Origin: Paracoccaceae bacterium
GTDB taxonomy: Bacteria > Pseudomonadota > Alphaproteobacteria > Rhodobacterales > Rhodobacteraceae
Assembly: GCA_003500165.1 (NCBI GenBank)
Contig: DNSZ01000216.1
Span: 20,970 to 33,632, forward strand
Reading direction: 5' to 3'
Length of the DNA: 12,663 nt
Below, one piece after another: positions 1-9,453 of the stretch (positions within the stretch are counted from its first letter, which is position 1; each line of letters begins with the position of its first letter). A program made the translations under genes and the position numbers. Below the pieces are notes generated by a model. That model had not been told where the DNA came from and did not search any database. It saw nothing but the letters and a program-made list of their open reading frames with translations.

Positions 1-1799
<1,799 letters not shown>

Positions 1800-1803
<4 letters not shown>

Positions 1804-2705
1804 CGCCCGGAGCTTCGGCAGATATCCAGCCCGGCGGCACGGTGCTGCAACAGGCGCAGCCGCCGGCGGCCCGGCCCGCCGATCCGGGCCGGGACGATAT
1901 CGCCATCCTGATGTCAACCTACCGGAAGCATGAGTGGATCGTGCCGGCGGCGCGCGCGAACATCGAGTTGTTCTGGCCCGATCACCCGCAGCTCTACATC
2001 CTGACGGATGGCGAACTCGACGGTGACGAGGTCATTCGGACGGAAGAACGGGAATTCGTTGCCGCCCTGCAGGACGGTGTGGCCGAGATCAGACGCCGCC
2101 AGCAGCAGGTCCGATACATATACCTGCTGCTGGAGGATCTGGCGCCTCTTGCGCCCGTCGATGACGACCGCCTGCGCAGGGTCGAGAATGCCATGAAGGC
2201 CGGCAATGGCGCCTATTTCTACATGCCATGGGCCGGTGCACACCGGCATCACGTCGCAAAGGCGGAAACGGGTCTGCTGGGTGAGGCCGGAGCCGGGCTG
2301 GGCATTCACGATGTCGGCGAGGCGTATCCGTTCTACTACAGCTGTGTCGTCGCCTTCTGGCGGGTCGATTACTTTCTTGCGGTGCTGTCGGAAAAGCAGC
2401 GGGTCGGGATAACCGATCCATGGGGGTTCGAAAATCCGTTCGAAAAGGATCTGGATGTAAAGCCCGAGGCCAAACAGCCGCATTTCTTCATCGATCAGCC
2501 CTGGCCGACCTATCAATCGGGTCTGTTCCTGCAGGGTCAAATCAATCGGGCCATCGTGCGGGATCGCCGCTTTGGGCCGTCGCCCGCAAAGGACCTGGTC
2601 TACCAGACATACATGTCGCAGGGCAGCATCCTTGAGCGGCTGAAGAAACGCGCCTCACGCTTGAATCACATGCGAAAGGGCATGCTTGCCGGAGTTGGAA
2701 GTTGA
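1800..2705 (+). CDS. Putative GT-A-like glycosyltransferase-related protein inserted between rpoB and rpoC
   Basis: The 301-residue product starts with about 30 residues rich in Pro, Ala and Gly that look disordered. A Rossmann-like beginning follows: IAILMSTYRKHEWIVPAA (about 34-51), then FWPDHPQLYILTDGE (57-71). This layout is typical of nucleotide-sugar transferase-like proteins of the GT-A type. YIYLLLEDLAPLAPVDDD (105-122) resembles the acidic metal-binding strand region of such proteins, and a DPWGFENPFEKD stretch lies near 204-216. No membrane segment or signal peptide is visible, so it is probably cytoplasmic. The exact sugar donor and acceptor cannot be read. It overlaps rpoB by GTGA and is followed by a 153-bp gap to rpoC, so it must be transcribed with them unless a promoter has been missed. 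Its 3' half is visibly less GC-rich than rpoB/rpoC, with A-rich codons around 2420-2470, consistent with later acquisition. The fold assignment is from resemblance only. Confidence 0.65.
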
Positions 2706-2744
2706 CCCAGATGTCCAACGAATGGCGGCACATCCTTTCGACCC

Positions 2745-2763
2745 GACCCTGTGCAGAAGGGTC
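2745..2763 (+). other. Small hairpin in the spacer before rpoC
   Basis: GACCCT (2745-2750) and AGGGTC (2758-2763) form a 6-bp stem around a 7-nt loop. It lies in the 153-bp noncoding gap (2706-2858) between the inserted gene and rpoC. There is no T-tract after it, so it is not a convincing terminator. It could be a processing or attenuation element, or chance. Nothing else is seen in this gap except the rpoC ribosome-binding site. Confidence 0.2.
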
Positions 2764-2842
2764 CAACCGATGATCCGGGCGCAACCTGCAAGACCGATGA
2801 CACGGTCCCCGATCGACACAACAATTCCCGCCCAAGCGGCGT

Positions 2843-2850
2843 AAAGGAGG
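2843..2850 (+). promoter_or_regulatory. Ribosome-binding site of rpoC
   Basis: AAAGGAGG at 2843-2850 lies 8 nt before ATG 2859. It decides the start against an in-frame extension that would open as early as 2751, because residues from 2859 begin MNQELTQNPFSPL, as expected for an alphaproteobacterial beta' subunit, while the upstream 36 codons have no family resemblance. Confidence 0.85.
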
Positions 2851-2858
2851 GTTTCCGA

Positions 2859-5800
2859 ATGAACCAGGAACTGACCCAAAACCCGTTCAGCCCGCTCGCC
2901 GCGCCCAAGCAGTTCGACGAGATCCGGGTGACCCTGGCCAGCCCCGAGCGTATCCTCAGCTGGTCCTATGGCGAAATCAAGAAGCCCGAGACGATCAACT
3001 ACCGGACCTTCAAGCCCGAGCGTGACGGGCTGTTCTGTGCGCGCATCTTTGGCCCGATCAAGGATTACGAATGCCTGTGCGGTAAATACAAGCGGATGAA
3101 ATATCGCGGCGTCGTCTGCGAGAAATGCGGCGTCGAGGTGACTCTGCGGAAGGTCCGGCGCGAGCGGATGGGCCATATCCAGCTGGCCGCGCCGGTCGCT
3201 CACATCTGGTTCCTGAAATCGCTGCCCAGCCGGATCGGGCTGATGCTGGACATGACGCTGCGCGACCTCGAACGGATTCTCTATTTCGAGAATTACGTGG
3301 TGATCGAGCCCGGGCTTACCGACCTGTCCTATGGCCAGAAACTGACCGAGGAGGAGTTCCTGGACGCCCAGGACCAGTTCGGCATGGATGCGTTCACCGC
3401 CGGGATCGGCGCCGAGGCGATCCGCGACATGCTGGCCCAGATCGACCTGGAGGCCGAGGCCGAACAACTGCGCGCCGATCTGGCCGAGGCGACCGGCGAG
3501 TTGAAGCCGAAGAAGATCATCAAGCGGTTGAAGCTGGTGGAGCATTTCCTGGAATCCGGCAACCGGCCGGAATGGATGGTGCTGACGGTGATCCCGGTGA
3601 TCCCGCCCGAATTGCGGCCGCTGGTGCCGCTGGATGGCGGGCGTTTCGCCACCTCGGACCTCAACGACCTCTACCGCCGGGTGATCAACCGCAACAACCG
3701 GCTGAAGCGGCTGATCGAATTGCGCGCGCCCGACATCATCATCCGCAACGAAAAGCGGATGTTGCAGGAATCGGTCGACGCGCTGTTCGACAATGGCCGG
3801 CGTGGCAGGGTGATCACCGGCCAGAACAAGCGGCCGCTGAAATCGCTCTCGGACATGCTGAAGGGCAAGCAGGGCCGGTTCCGCCAGAACCTGTTGGGCA
3901 AGCGGGTCGATTTCTCGGGCCGTTCGGTGATCGTCACCGGGCCGGAACTGAAGCTGCACCAATGCGGGCTACCGAAAAAGATGGCGCTGGAGCTGTTCAA
4001 GCCGTTCATCTATTCGCGGCTGGAGGCGAAGGGCCTGTCCTCGACCGTCAAGCAAGCCAAGAAGCTGGTCGAAAAGGAACGCGCCGAGGTCTGGGACATC
4101 CTCGACGAGGTGATCCGCGAACATCCGGTGATGCTCAACCGCGCGCCGACATTGCACCGGCTGGGCATCCAGGCCTTCGAGCCGGTGCTGATCGAGGGCA
4201 AGGCGATCCAGCTGCATCCGCTGGTCTGTTCGGCGTTCAACGCCGATTTCGACGGCGACCAGATGGCGGTCCATGTGCCGCTCAGCCTCGAGGCGCAGCT
4301 CGAGGCCCGCGTGCTGATGATGTCGACCAACAACGTCCTGTCGCCGGCCAACGGCAAGCCGATCATCGTGCCGTCGCAGGACATGATCCTGGGCCTCTAC
4401 TATGTCACCCTGATGCGCCAGGGCATGCCGGGCGAGGGCATGGCCTTTGGCACGATCGAAGAGGTCGAACAGGCGCTGGCCGCGGGCGTGGTGCATCTGC
4501 ACGCGAAAATCCAGGCCCGGGTCCTGCAGATCGACGAAGAGGGCAACGAGGTCTACCGCCGGTTCGAAACCACACCGGGCCGGGTCCGGCTGGGCGCGCT
4601 TCTGCCGCTCAACGCGAAGGCGCCGTTCGATCTGGTCAACCGGCTGCTGAAGAAGGGCGAGGTGCAGGAGGTGATCGACACCGTCTACCGCTATTGCGGC
4701 CAGAAGGAGAGCGTCATCTTCTGCGACCAGATCATGAGCCTGGGCTTTCAGGAAGCATTCCGCGCCGGCATTTCCTTCGGCAAGGACGACATGGTGATCC
4801 CGGACGAAAAATGGACGATCGTCGACGGGGTGCGCGCCCAGGTGAAGGAATTCGAACAGCAATACATGGACGGGCTGATCACCCAGGGCGAAAAGTACAA
4901 CAAGGTCGTCGATGCCTGGTCGAAATGCAACGATCAGGTGACCGACGCGATGATGGCGGCGATCTCGACAACGCAGGTCGATGAGGACGGTCGCGAGCTC
5001 GAGCCCAACTCGGTCTACATGATGGCCCATTCCAAGGCGCGCGGCTCGGTCACCCAGATGAAGCAGCTCGGCGGGATGCGCGGGCTGATGAACAAGCCGT
5101 CGGGCGAGATCATCGAGACGCCGATCATCTCGAACTTCAAGGAAGGCCTCACCGTGCTGGAGTATTTCAACTCCACCCATGGTGCGCGCAAGGGGCTGTC
5201 GGACACCGCGCTGAAGACGGCCAATTCGGGCTATCTGACGCGGCGCCTGGTGGATGTTGCGCAGGACTGCATCGTCCGCGAACTGGATTGCGGCACCGAC
5301 CAGGCGATCAACGCCCAGGCGGCCCTGTCCGATGGCGAGGTGGTGTCGAGCCTTTCGGAACGGCTGCTCGGTCGCGTGGCGGCCGACGATATCGTCGTGC
5401 CGGGGACCGAGGAACTGCTGGTCCGCCAGGGCGAATTGATCGACGAGCGCAAGGCCGACGCGGTCGAGGCAGCCGGCGTCCAGTCCGTGCGCATCCGCTC
5501 GCCGCTGACCTGCGAATCCGAGGAAGGCGTCTGTGCGATGTGCTACGGGCGCGACCTGGCGCGGGGCACGATCGTCAATGTCGGCGAGGCGGTGGGCATC
5601 ATCGCCGCGCAGTCGATCGGCGAACCGGGCACCCAGCTGACCATGCGCACCTTCCACATCGGCGGCGTGGCCCAGGGCGGCGGTCAGCAGAGCTTTCAGG
5701 AGGCTGGCCAGGCCGGCCGGATCTCGTTCCGCAACGCAATCACGCTGAGCAATGCGCGCGGGGAACCGATCGTCATGGGGCGCAACATGGTCATGATCAT

Positions 5801-7097
5801 TGCCGATCCGGCGGGCGCCGAACTGGCCAGCTACAAGCTGGGCTATGGCACCAAGCTTCTGGTGGCCGAGGGCGACGAGGTCACGCGCGGCCAGAAACTG
5901 TTCGAATGGGATCCGTTCACCCAGCCGATCATCGCCGAGAAGGGCGGCGTGGCGCGGCTTGTCGATCTCGCGACCGGGGTTTCGGTGCGCGAGGAAACCG
6001 ACGAGGCGACGGGGATGACCCAGAAGATCGTCTCGGACTGGCGTTCCGCGCCCAAGGGCAACGAACTCAAGCCCGAGATCATCGTGATGGATCCCGAAAC
6101 CGGCGAACCGGTGCGCAACGATCTGGGCAACCCGGTCAGCTATCCGATGTCGGTCGATGCGGTGCTGTCGGTCGAAGAGGGCGAGGCAGTGGCGGCCGGC
6201 GACGTGGTCGCGCGCATCCCGCGCGAATCGGCCAAGACCAAGGACATCACCGGCGGCCTGCCGCGGGTGGCCGAACTGTTCGAGGCACGCCGGCCCAAGG
6301 ACCACGCGATCATCGCCGAGATCGACGGAACGGTGAAATTCGGCCGCGACTACAAGAACAAGCGCCGGATCAGCATCGTGCCGGCCGATGACAGCCTGGA
6401 ACCGGTCGAATACATGGTGCCGAAGGGCAAGCACATCCCGGTGCAGGAAGGCGACTATGTCCAGAAGGGCGACTACATCATGGACGGCAACCCGGCGCCG
6501 CATGACATCCTTCGGATCATGGGAGTCGAGGCGCTGGCCGACTATCTGATCGACGAGGTGCAGGAGGTCTACCGTCTTCAAGGCGTCAAGATCAACGACA
6601 AGCATATCGAGGTGATCGTCCGGCAGATGCTGCAGAAATGGGAAATCCTCGATTCGGGCGAAACGACGCTTCTGAAGGGCGAGCATGTCGACAAGATCGA
6701 CCTTGAGGCGGCCAACGCGAAAGCCGCCGCCGAAGGCCGCCGCCCGGCCGAGGCCGAGCCGATCCTGCTGGGCATCACCAAGGCCAGCCTGCAGACCCGG
6801 TCGTTCATCTCGGCCGCTTCGTTCCAGGAGACGACCCGGGTGCTGACCGAGGCGAGCGTGCAGGGCAAGCGCGACAAGCTGCTGGGCCTGAAGGAAAACG
6901 TGATCGTCGGCCGGCTGATCCCGGCGGGCACCGGCGGGGCGATCCAGCGGGTCCGCCGGATTGCGGGCGACCGCGACCAGAAGATCATCGAGGAAAAGCG
7001 CGCCGCGGCCGAGGCGGCGGCGGCGCTGGAATCGCCCGATGCGGTGTTCGGCGGTGGCGGCGACGGGGCCGTTTTCGACACGTCCGACCGGGATTGA
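2859..7097 (+). CDS. rpoC: RNA polymerase beta' subunit, complete
   Basis: This is the catalytic beta' subunit of RNA polymerase, 1,412 residues, a normal length for Alphaproteobacteria. The N-terminal zinc ribbon uses C72, C74, C87 and C90 (CLCGKY...CEKCG). The absolutely conserved NADFDGDQM motif lies at 461-469, with D463, D465 and D467 chelating the catalytic magnesium. The second zinc site is C811, C885, C892 and C895 (CESEEGVCAMC), and the downstream GEAVGIIAAQSIGEPGTQLT block of the trigger-loop/bridge-helix region is intact. The C-terminal part continues through the LLGLKENVIVGRLIPAGTG anchor helix region and ends in an Ala/Gly/Asp-rich tail. The start is set by AAAGGAGG 8 nt upstream. 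It follows the inserted glycosyltransferase-like gene rather than rpoB directly, and a strong hairpin begins 7 nt after its stop. No abnormal residue or insertion was noticed. Confidence 0.99.
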   Translation: MNQELTQNPFSPLAAPKQFDEIRVTLASPERILSWSYGEIKKPETINYRTFKPERDGLFCARIFGPIKDYECLCGKYKRMKYRGVVCEKCGVEVTLRKVRRERMGHIQLAAPVAHIWFLKSLPSRIGLMLDMTLRDLERILYFENYVVIEPGLTDLSYGQKLTEEEFLDAQDQFGMDAFTAGIGAEAIRDMLAQIDLEAEAEQLRADLAEATGELKPKKIIKRLKLVEHFLESGNRPEWMVLTVIPVIPPELRPLVPLDGGRFATSDLNDLYRRVINRNNRLKRLIELRAPDIIIRNEKRMLQESVDALFDNGRRGRVITGQNKRPLKSLSDMLKGKQGRFRQNLLGKRVDFSGRSVIVTGPELKLHQCGLPKKMALELFKPFIYSRLEAKGLSSTVKQAKKLVEKERAEVWDILDEVIREHPVMLNRAPTLHRLGIQAFEPVLIEGKAIQLHPLVCSAFNADFDGDQMAVHVPLSLEAQLEARVLMMSTNNVLSPANGKPIIVPSQDMILGLYYVTLMRQGMPGEGMAFGTIEEVEQALAAGVVHLHAKIQARVLQIDEEGNEVYRRFETTPGRVRLGALLPLNAKAPFDLVNRLLKKGEVQEVIDTVYRYCGQKESVIFCDQIMSLGFQEAFRAGISFGKDDMVIPDEKWTIVDGVRAQVKEFEQQYMDGLITQGEKYNKVVDAWSKCNDQVTDAMMAAISTTQVDEDGRELEPNSVYMMAHSKARGSVTQMKQLGGMRGLMNKPSGEIIETPIISNFKEGLTVLEYFNSTHGARKGLSDTALKTANSGYLTRRLVDVAQDCIVRELDCGTDQAINAQAALSDGEVVSSLSERLLGRVAADDIVVPGTEELLVRQGELIDERKADAVEAAGVQSVRIRSPLTCESEEGVCAMCYGRDLARGTIVNVGEAVGIIAAQSIGEPGTQLTMRTFHIGGVAQGGGQQSFQEAGQAGRISFRNAITLSNARGEPIVMGRNMVMIIADPAGAELASYKLGYGTKLLVAEGDEVTRGQKLFEWDPFTQPIIAEKGGVARLVDLATGVSVREETDEATGMTQKIVSDWRSAPKGNELKPEIIVMDPETGEPVRNDLGNPVSYPMSVDAVLSVEEGEAVAAGDVVARIPRESAKTKDITGGLPRVAELFEARRPKDHAIIAEIDGTVKFGRDYKNKRRISIVPADDSLEPVEYMVPKGKHIPVQEGDYVQKGDYIMDGNPAPHDILRIMGVEALADYLIDEVQEVYRLQGVKINDKHIEVIVRQMLQKWEILDSGETTLLKGEHVDKIDLEAANAKAAAEGRRPAEAEPILLGITKASLQTRSFISAASFQETTRVLTEASVQGKRDKLLGLKENVIVGRLIPAGTGGAIQRVRRIAGDRDQKIIEEKRAAAEAAAALESPDAVFGGGGDGAVFDTSDRD

Positions 7098-7103
7098 TGG
7101 CCT

Positions 7104-7129
7104 GGCGCAATGGGGTCACCCATTGCGCC
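7104..7129 (+). terminator. Hairpin after rpoC, probable operon terminator
   Basis: GGCGCAATGGG (7104-7114) and CCCATTGCGCC (7119-7129) form a perfect 11-bp stem around the loop GTCA, starting 7 nt after the rpoC stop. Position and stability suit the end of the rpoB-rpoC transcript. The sequence after the stem (CTGGTCTGAGC) lacks a T-run, so it is not a textbook intrinsic terminator and may instead define a processed or Rho-dependent 3' end. Confidence 0.6.
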
Positions 7130-7206
7130 CTGGTCTGAGCCGTCCCCGGGGGTTGGTTCGCCACTGTGACCGGTTTAAGGCCCAAGGGCACAATTTGGAG
7201 GGCGGC

Positions 7207-7656
7207 ATGGAACTGACCGTGTATCTTTCGGGCGAGATTCACACCGACTGGCGGGCCGAACTGGCCGAGGCTTGCGACGGGCTCGACATCCATTTCACCG
7301 CGCCGGTGACCGATCATGCGGCCTCCGACGATTGCGGGGTGGCGGTGTTCGGCCCCGAGGACAGCAAGGTCTGGCACGATCGCAAGGGTGCGCTGTTGAA
7401 CGCGATCCGCACCCGCACGCTGATCGAGGAGGCCGATGTCGTCGTCATCCGCTTTGGCGAGAAATACAGGCAGTGGAATGCGGCCTTCGATGCAGGCTAT
7501 GCGGCCGCGCTTGGCACGCCGCTGATCGTGCTGCATTCGCCCGAGCACGCCCATGCGCTGAAGGAGGTCGATGCCGCGGCCCAGGCGGTCGCCGAGACGC
7601 CGGCCCAGGTGGCCGATGCGCTGCGCTATGTGATGACCGGCCGGCTGCCGGGATAG
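7207..7656 (+). CDS. YtoQ-family protein
   Basis: The 149-residue product matches, by recognition, the YtoQ family of small cytoplasmic proteins of unknown function, whose usual length is about 150. It opens MELTVYLSGEIHTDWR. FGPEDSKVWHDRKGALLNA follows at about 50-68, then RTLIEEADVVVIRFGEKYRQWNAAFDAGYAAALGTPLIVLH through about 111. The pattern of an ADVVV strand and a DAGYAAALGTPLIV segment is shared with nucleoside 2-deoxyribosyltransferase-like Rossmann folds, so a nucleotide or nucleoside ligand is plausible but unproven. ATG 7207 is chosen because GGAGGG lies at 7197-7202, 4 nt upstream; a longer reading in the same phase upstream has no family resemblance. It is separated from rpoC by the 7104-7129 hairpin and is probably expressed on its own; no clear promoter was identified in 7130-7196. 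It is convergent with the amidohydrolase gene. Confidence 0.85.
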   Translation: MELTVYLSGEIHTDWRAELAEACDGLDIHFTAPVTDHAASDDCGVAVFGPEDSKVWHDRKGALLNAIRTRTLIEEADVVVIRFGEKYRQWNAAFDAGYAAALGTPLIVLHSPEHAHALKEVDAAAQAVAETPAQVADALRYVMTGRLPG

Positions 7657-7711
7657 AAAGCGGTCCCGGCCCGCATCGGAAACAGACGCCCTTCGTCGGC
7701 GCACCTTATAT

Positions 7712-7736
7712 CAACGGTCATTGATATTGACCGTTG
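7712..7736. repeat. Palindrome copy 1: CAACGGTCA-N7-TGACCGTTG
   Basis: Nine-base perfect arms CAACGGTCA (7712-7720) and TGACCGTTG (7728-7736) surround a 7-nt AT-rich centre. It lies 55 bp after the ytoQ stop. The same arms with the same spacer length recur at 9426-9450. It could be a terminator stem, a regulator's operator or part of a repeat family; the sequence alone does not decide. Confidence 0.6.
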
Positions 7737-7740
7737 TGTG

Positions 7741-7813
7741 CCTTCCGCCCCGCCTCCCCACCAATCCTGTCCTATCCCAAGGGTCAAGATTGGTGGTGAG
7801 GCGGGGAGGAAGG
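7741..7813. terminator. Long hairpin with 26-nt arms between convergent genes
   Basis: The segment 7741-7766 pairs with 7788-7813 at 24 of 26 positions (CCTTCCGCCCCGCC... with ...GGCGGGGAGGAAGG), leaving a 21-nt loop. It lies between ytoQ (+) and the amidohydrolase gene (-), which converge, so a bidirectional transcription barrier is the likeliest role. Neither side carries a T-run. A REP-like repeat element or structured RNA are alternatives. Confidence 0.55.
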
Positions 7814-7830
7814 GCGCGGGAGGCGGACCA

Positions 7831-7857
7831 GCCGCGATGAGTCATGCTCATTGCGGC
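7831..7857 (+). other. Third hairpin in the ytoQ/amidohydrolase gap
   Basis: GCCGCGATGAG (7831-7841) and CTCATTGCGGC (7847-7857) form an 11-bp stem with one G-U wobble when read as + strand RNA, and a 5-nt loop TCATG. The wobble would be a C-A mismatch on the other strand, so it folds better as + strand RNA. With the two preceding hairpins, the 263-bp gap 7657-7919 consists mostly of inverted repeats; no gene is seen in it. Confidence 0.4.
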
Positions 7858-7919
7858 TTGGTATGAGTAGTCCGGGGGAGGCTGCCATCAGGTCCGTGGA
7901 GCCGCCGCCGATTGGAAGC

Positions 7920-9329
7920 CTAAACGCCGATGTCAAGCTTTGCGTTCTGCAGATAGGCCGCAAGGCTTTCGAGTTGCTTGCCGCTCAGACGTTCCAGGAT
8001 GTCGGACGGCAGCATCTCGGGAACGTCGCTTTCGTCGACGGCCATCGAGCCTTCAAGGTTGTTCTTGTGGAGACGGCCGTCTTTCATGATGAGGCGTATG
8101 CTCTCTTTGGGGTCCGAGAGCATCGTGATATCCTTGCTTGGATCACCCTCGAAGAGGACGAGGTCGGCAAGCGCGCCTTTCTCGATGACGCCCAGCTTGC
8201 CATAGGGGTTCCGGGTCCCGCACAATTCCACCAGTTCCGCAGCATTCGAGGTGGCTTGGCGCAGGATATCGAGCGGCTCCCAATACGTTGACCGCACGGT
8301 CCATTCCTGCGGCGCGGCGAGGACGATGCTTTGGCCCTGGCAGACATCGGTTGACCAGGTCACCGTCACATTGTGCTTTTTGGACAGCTCGACCATGGTC
8401 GCGAACCCATTATGGACGCGGATGGCTTTCTCGCGCCGATCACCGGTCAGCATGGGGGGCACGTTTTCCGGCGCACAGGTCACCACAGCCGGATAGGCCT
8501 GGGTTGACAAATAGGCGCCGTAATCGGCCATCATCTTGAACGTGTCTTCGTCGCACAGCATCGCGTGCTCGATCGACCGCACGCCCGCTTTCAGGCAGCG
8601 CTGCGTCGTATGCGGCATATAGGTGTGGGCCATGCAATAGGTGCCGTATTGCTCGGCAACGGCAACGGCTGCGCGGTATTCTTCCTCGGTGAACCCGTGC
8701 ATGTCGATGGGATCGAAGACGCTGGAAATGCCGCCGCTGCCCATCAGCTTCAACTGCGTGGCGCCCTGGCGCATCTGTTCGCGCGCGGCCCGCGTGATAT
8801 CGGCGACGCCATCGGCCATGATCGTGTGACCCAGGGTCTCGAACGGCGGACGCGCACCGCCGAAATGCGGGTGCGGGTCGGCGAAGTGCCGCCAGTCGCC
8901 ATGCCCCCCCGTCGAGGTCAGGGTCGCCATCGAGGGAAAAACCCGCGGCCCCGGCACGAAGCCTTCGTCGATGGCCTTCTTCAGTCCGATGTCGGCCCCG
9001 CCGGCCGACCGCACGGTGGTAAAGCCCCAGTCGAGCCAGCGCCGCGCCATGACCACGCCAAGGGCACCGACATAGCTCCAATGCATCTCGTCAAGCGTCG
9101 TGATACTGCCATTGAACGACCACAACAGGTGCTCGTGGGTGGCGATGAACGCCGGCGACAGGACGCGTCCGCCGCCGTCAATGACGATGGCCCCCTCGGG
9201 GATTTCAAGTCCTTCCGTCGCGACCGCCTCGATCCTGGTCCCCGCGACCAGCACCCGCCCCGCTGGATGCAGAGCCCTGCCATCGAAAAGCTGGATATTG
9301 TCAAACGCGATGATTCTCTGTGCTGACAT
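7920..9329 (-). CDS. Metal-dependent amidohydrolase, imidazolonepropionase-like
   Basis: The 469-residue cytoplasmic hydrolase belongs to the amidohydrolase superfamily, in the group annotated as imidazolonepropionase-like or Xaa-Arg/Xaa-Pro dipeptidase-like. It has a small N-terminal beta-sandwich portion, then the TIM-barrel metal ligands: H65 and H67 (FIATHEHL), a probable carboxylated K194 (TQLKLMGSGG), H235 (CMAHTY), H255 (SIEHA) and D328 (TWSTDV). The C-terminal GVIEKGALADLVLFEGDP block closes the sandwich. The set looks complete, so an active, probably binuclear enzyme is expected. The substrate cannot be read. ATG 9329 is preferred over ATG 9347 because GGAGAGG (9337-9343 on the complement) sits 7 nt before it and overlaps the alternative start. 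It follows the Lrp-like gene on the same strand with a 124-bp gap containing a hairpin, so co-transcription is uncertain. Confidence 0.88.
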   Translation of the reverse strand: MSAQRIIAFDNIQLFDGRALHPAGRVLVAGTRIEAVATEGLEIPEGAIVIDGGGRVLSPAFIATHEHLLWSFNGSITTLDEMHWSYVGALGVVMARRWLDWGFTTVRSAGGADIGLKKAIDEGFVPGPRVFPSMATLTSTGGHGDWRHFADPHPHFGGARPPFETLGHTIMADGVADITRAAREQMRQGATQLKLMGSGGISSVFDPIDMHGFTEEEYRAAVAVAEQYGTYCMAHTYMPHTTQRCLKAGVRSIEHAMLCDEDTFKMMADYGAYLSTQAYPAVVTCAPENVPPMLTGDRREKAIRVHNGFATMVELSKKHNVTVTWSTDVCQGQSIVLAAPQEWTVRSTYWEPLDILRQATSNAAELVELCGTRNPYGKLGVIEKGALADLVLFEGDPSKDITMLSDPKESIRLIMKDGRLHKNNLEGSMAVDESDVPEMLPSDILERLSGKQLESLAAYLQNAKLDIGV

Positions 9330-9336
9330 GGCGAAA

Positions 9337-9343
9337 CCTCTCC
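9337..9343 (-). promoter_or_regulatory. Ribosome-binding site of the amidohydrolase gene
   Basis: On the - strand this reads GGAGAGG, 7 nt before ATG 9329. It selects MSAQRII as the N terminus over an upstream in-frame ATG at 9347, which has no comparable site. Confidence 0.75.
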
Positions 9344-9397
9344 GCATCCCGGCCGGATCATGGCCTTACAGCGGCGCACCATACAGGCCCGGACGGC

Positions 9398-9410
9398 TGC
9401 CGTCACGGCA
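9398..9410. other. 13-bp palindrome upstream of the amidohydrolase gene
   Basis: TGCCGT and ACGGCA flank a single central C in the gap between the Lrp-like gene and the amidohydrolase gene, about 70 bp before the latter's start. The position would suit an operator, but a palindrome this short in GC-rich DNA may be chance. Confidence 0.2.
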
Positions 9411-9422
9411 AAGGGTGCAGGG

Positions 9423-9453
9423 TAGCAACGGTCATCGGGCATGACCGTTGCTA
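9423..9453 (-). terminator. Palindrome copy 2 / hairpin directly after the Lrp-like gene
   Basis: TAGCAACGGTCAT (9423-9435) and ATGACCGTTGCTA (9441-9453) form a perfect 13-bp stem with loop CGGGC, abutting the stop codon of the Lrp-like gene (9454-9456). Its core CAACGGTCA-N7-TGACCGTTG (9426-9450) is identical in arms and spacer length to the palindrome at 7712-7736. Position suggests a terminator for the Lrp-like transcript, but no T-run follows, and an operator upstream of the amidohydrolase gene is also possible. Confidence 0.6.

Noticed and set aside
1914..2540. A 208-codon - strand open frame opposite the glycosyltransferase-like gene
   Set aside because: The + strand frame has a ribosome-binding site, coupling to rpoB and a credible fold; the antisense frame has none of these.
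2751..2858. An N-terminal extension of RpoC by 36 residues
   Set aside because: A strong AAAGGAGG site directs initiation at 2859, and the extension has no resemblance to beta' subunits.
2655..3962. A 435-codon - strand open frame spanning the rpoC start
   Set aside because: Antisense to rpoC and its spacer, with no recognisable domain.
3125..4984. A 619-codon open frame on the + strand in another phase of rpoC
   Set aside because: Arg/Gly/Ala/Asp-rich out-of-phase shadow of rpoC; stop codons are rare in this phase because of high GC.
3969..6686. A 905-codon open frame on the - strand opposite rpoC
   Set aside because: It lies entirely antisense to an intact rpoC. Its composition (His, Asp, Arg, Leu rich) is what antisense reading of GC-biased codons gives; no family resemblance or ribosome-binding site.
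8565..9326. A 253-codon + strand open frame opposite the amidohydrolase gene
   Set aside because: Antisense to a complete enzyme with all metal ligands; shadow composition.
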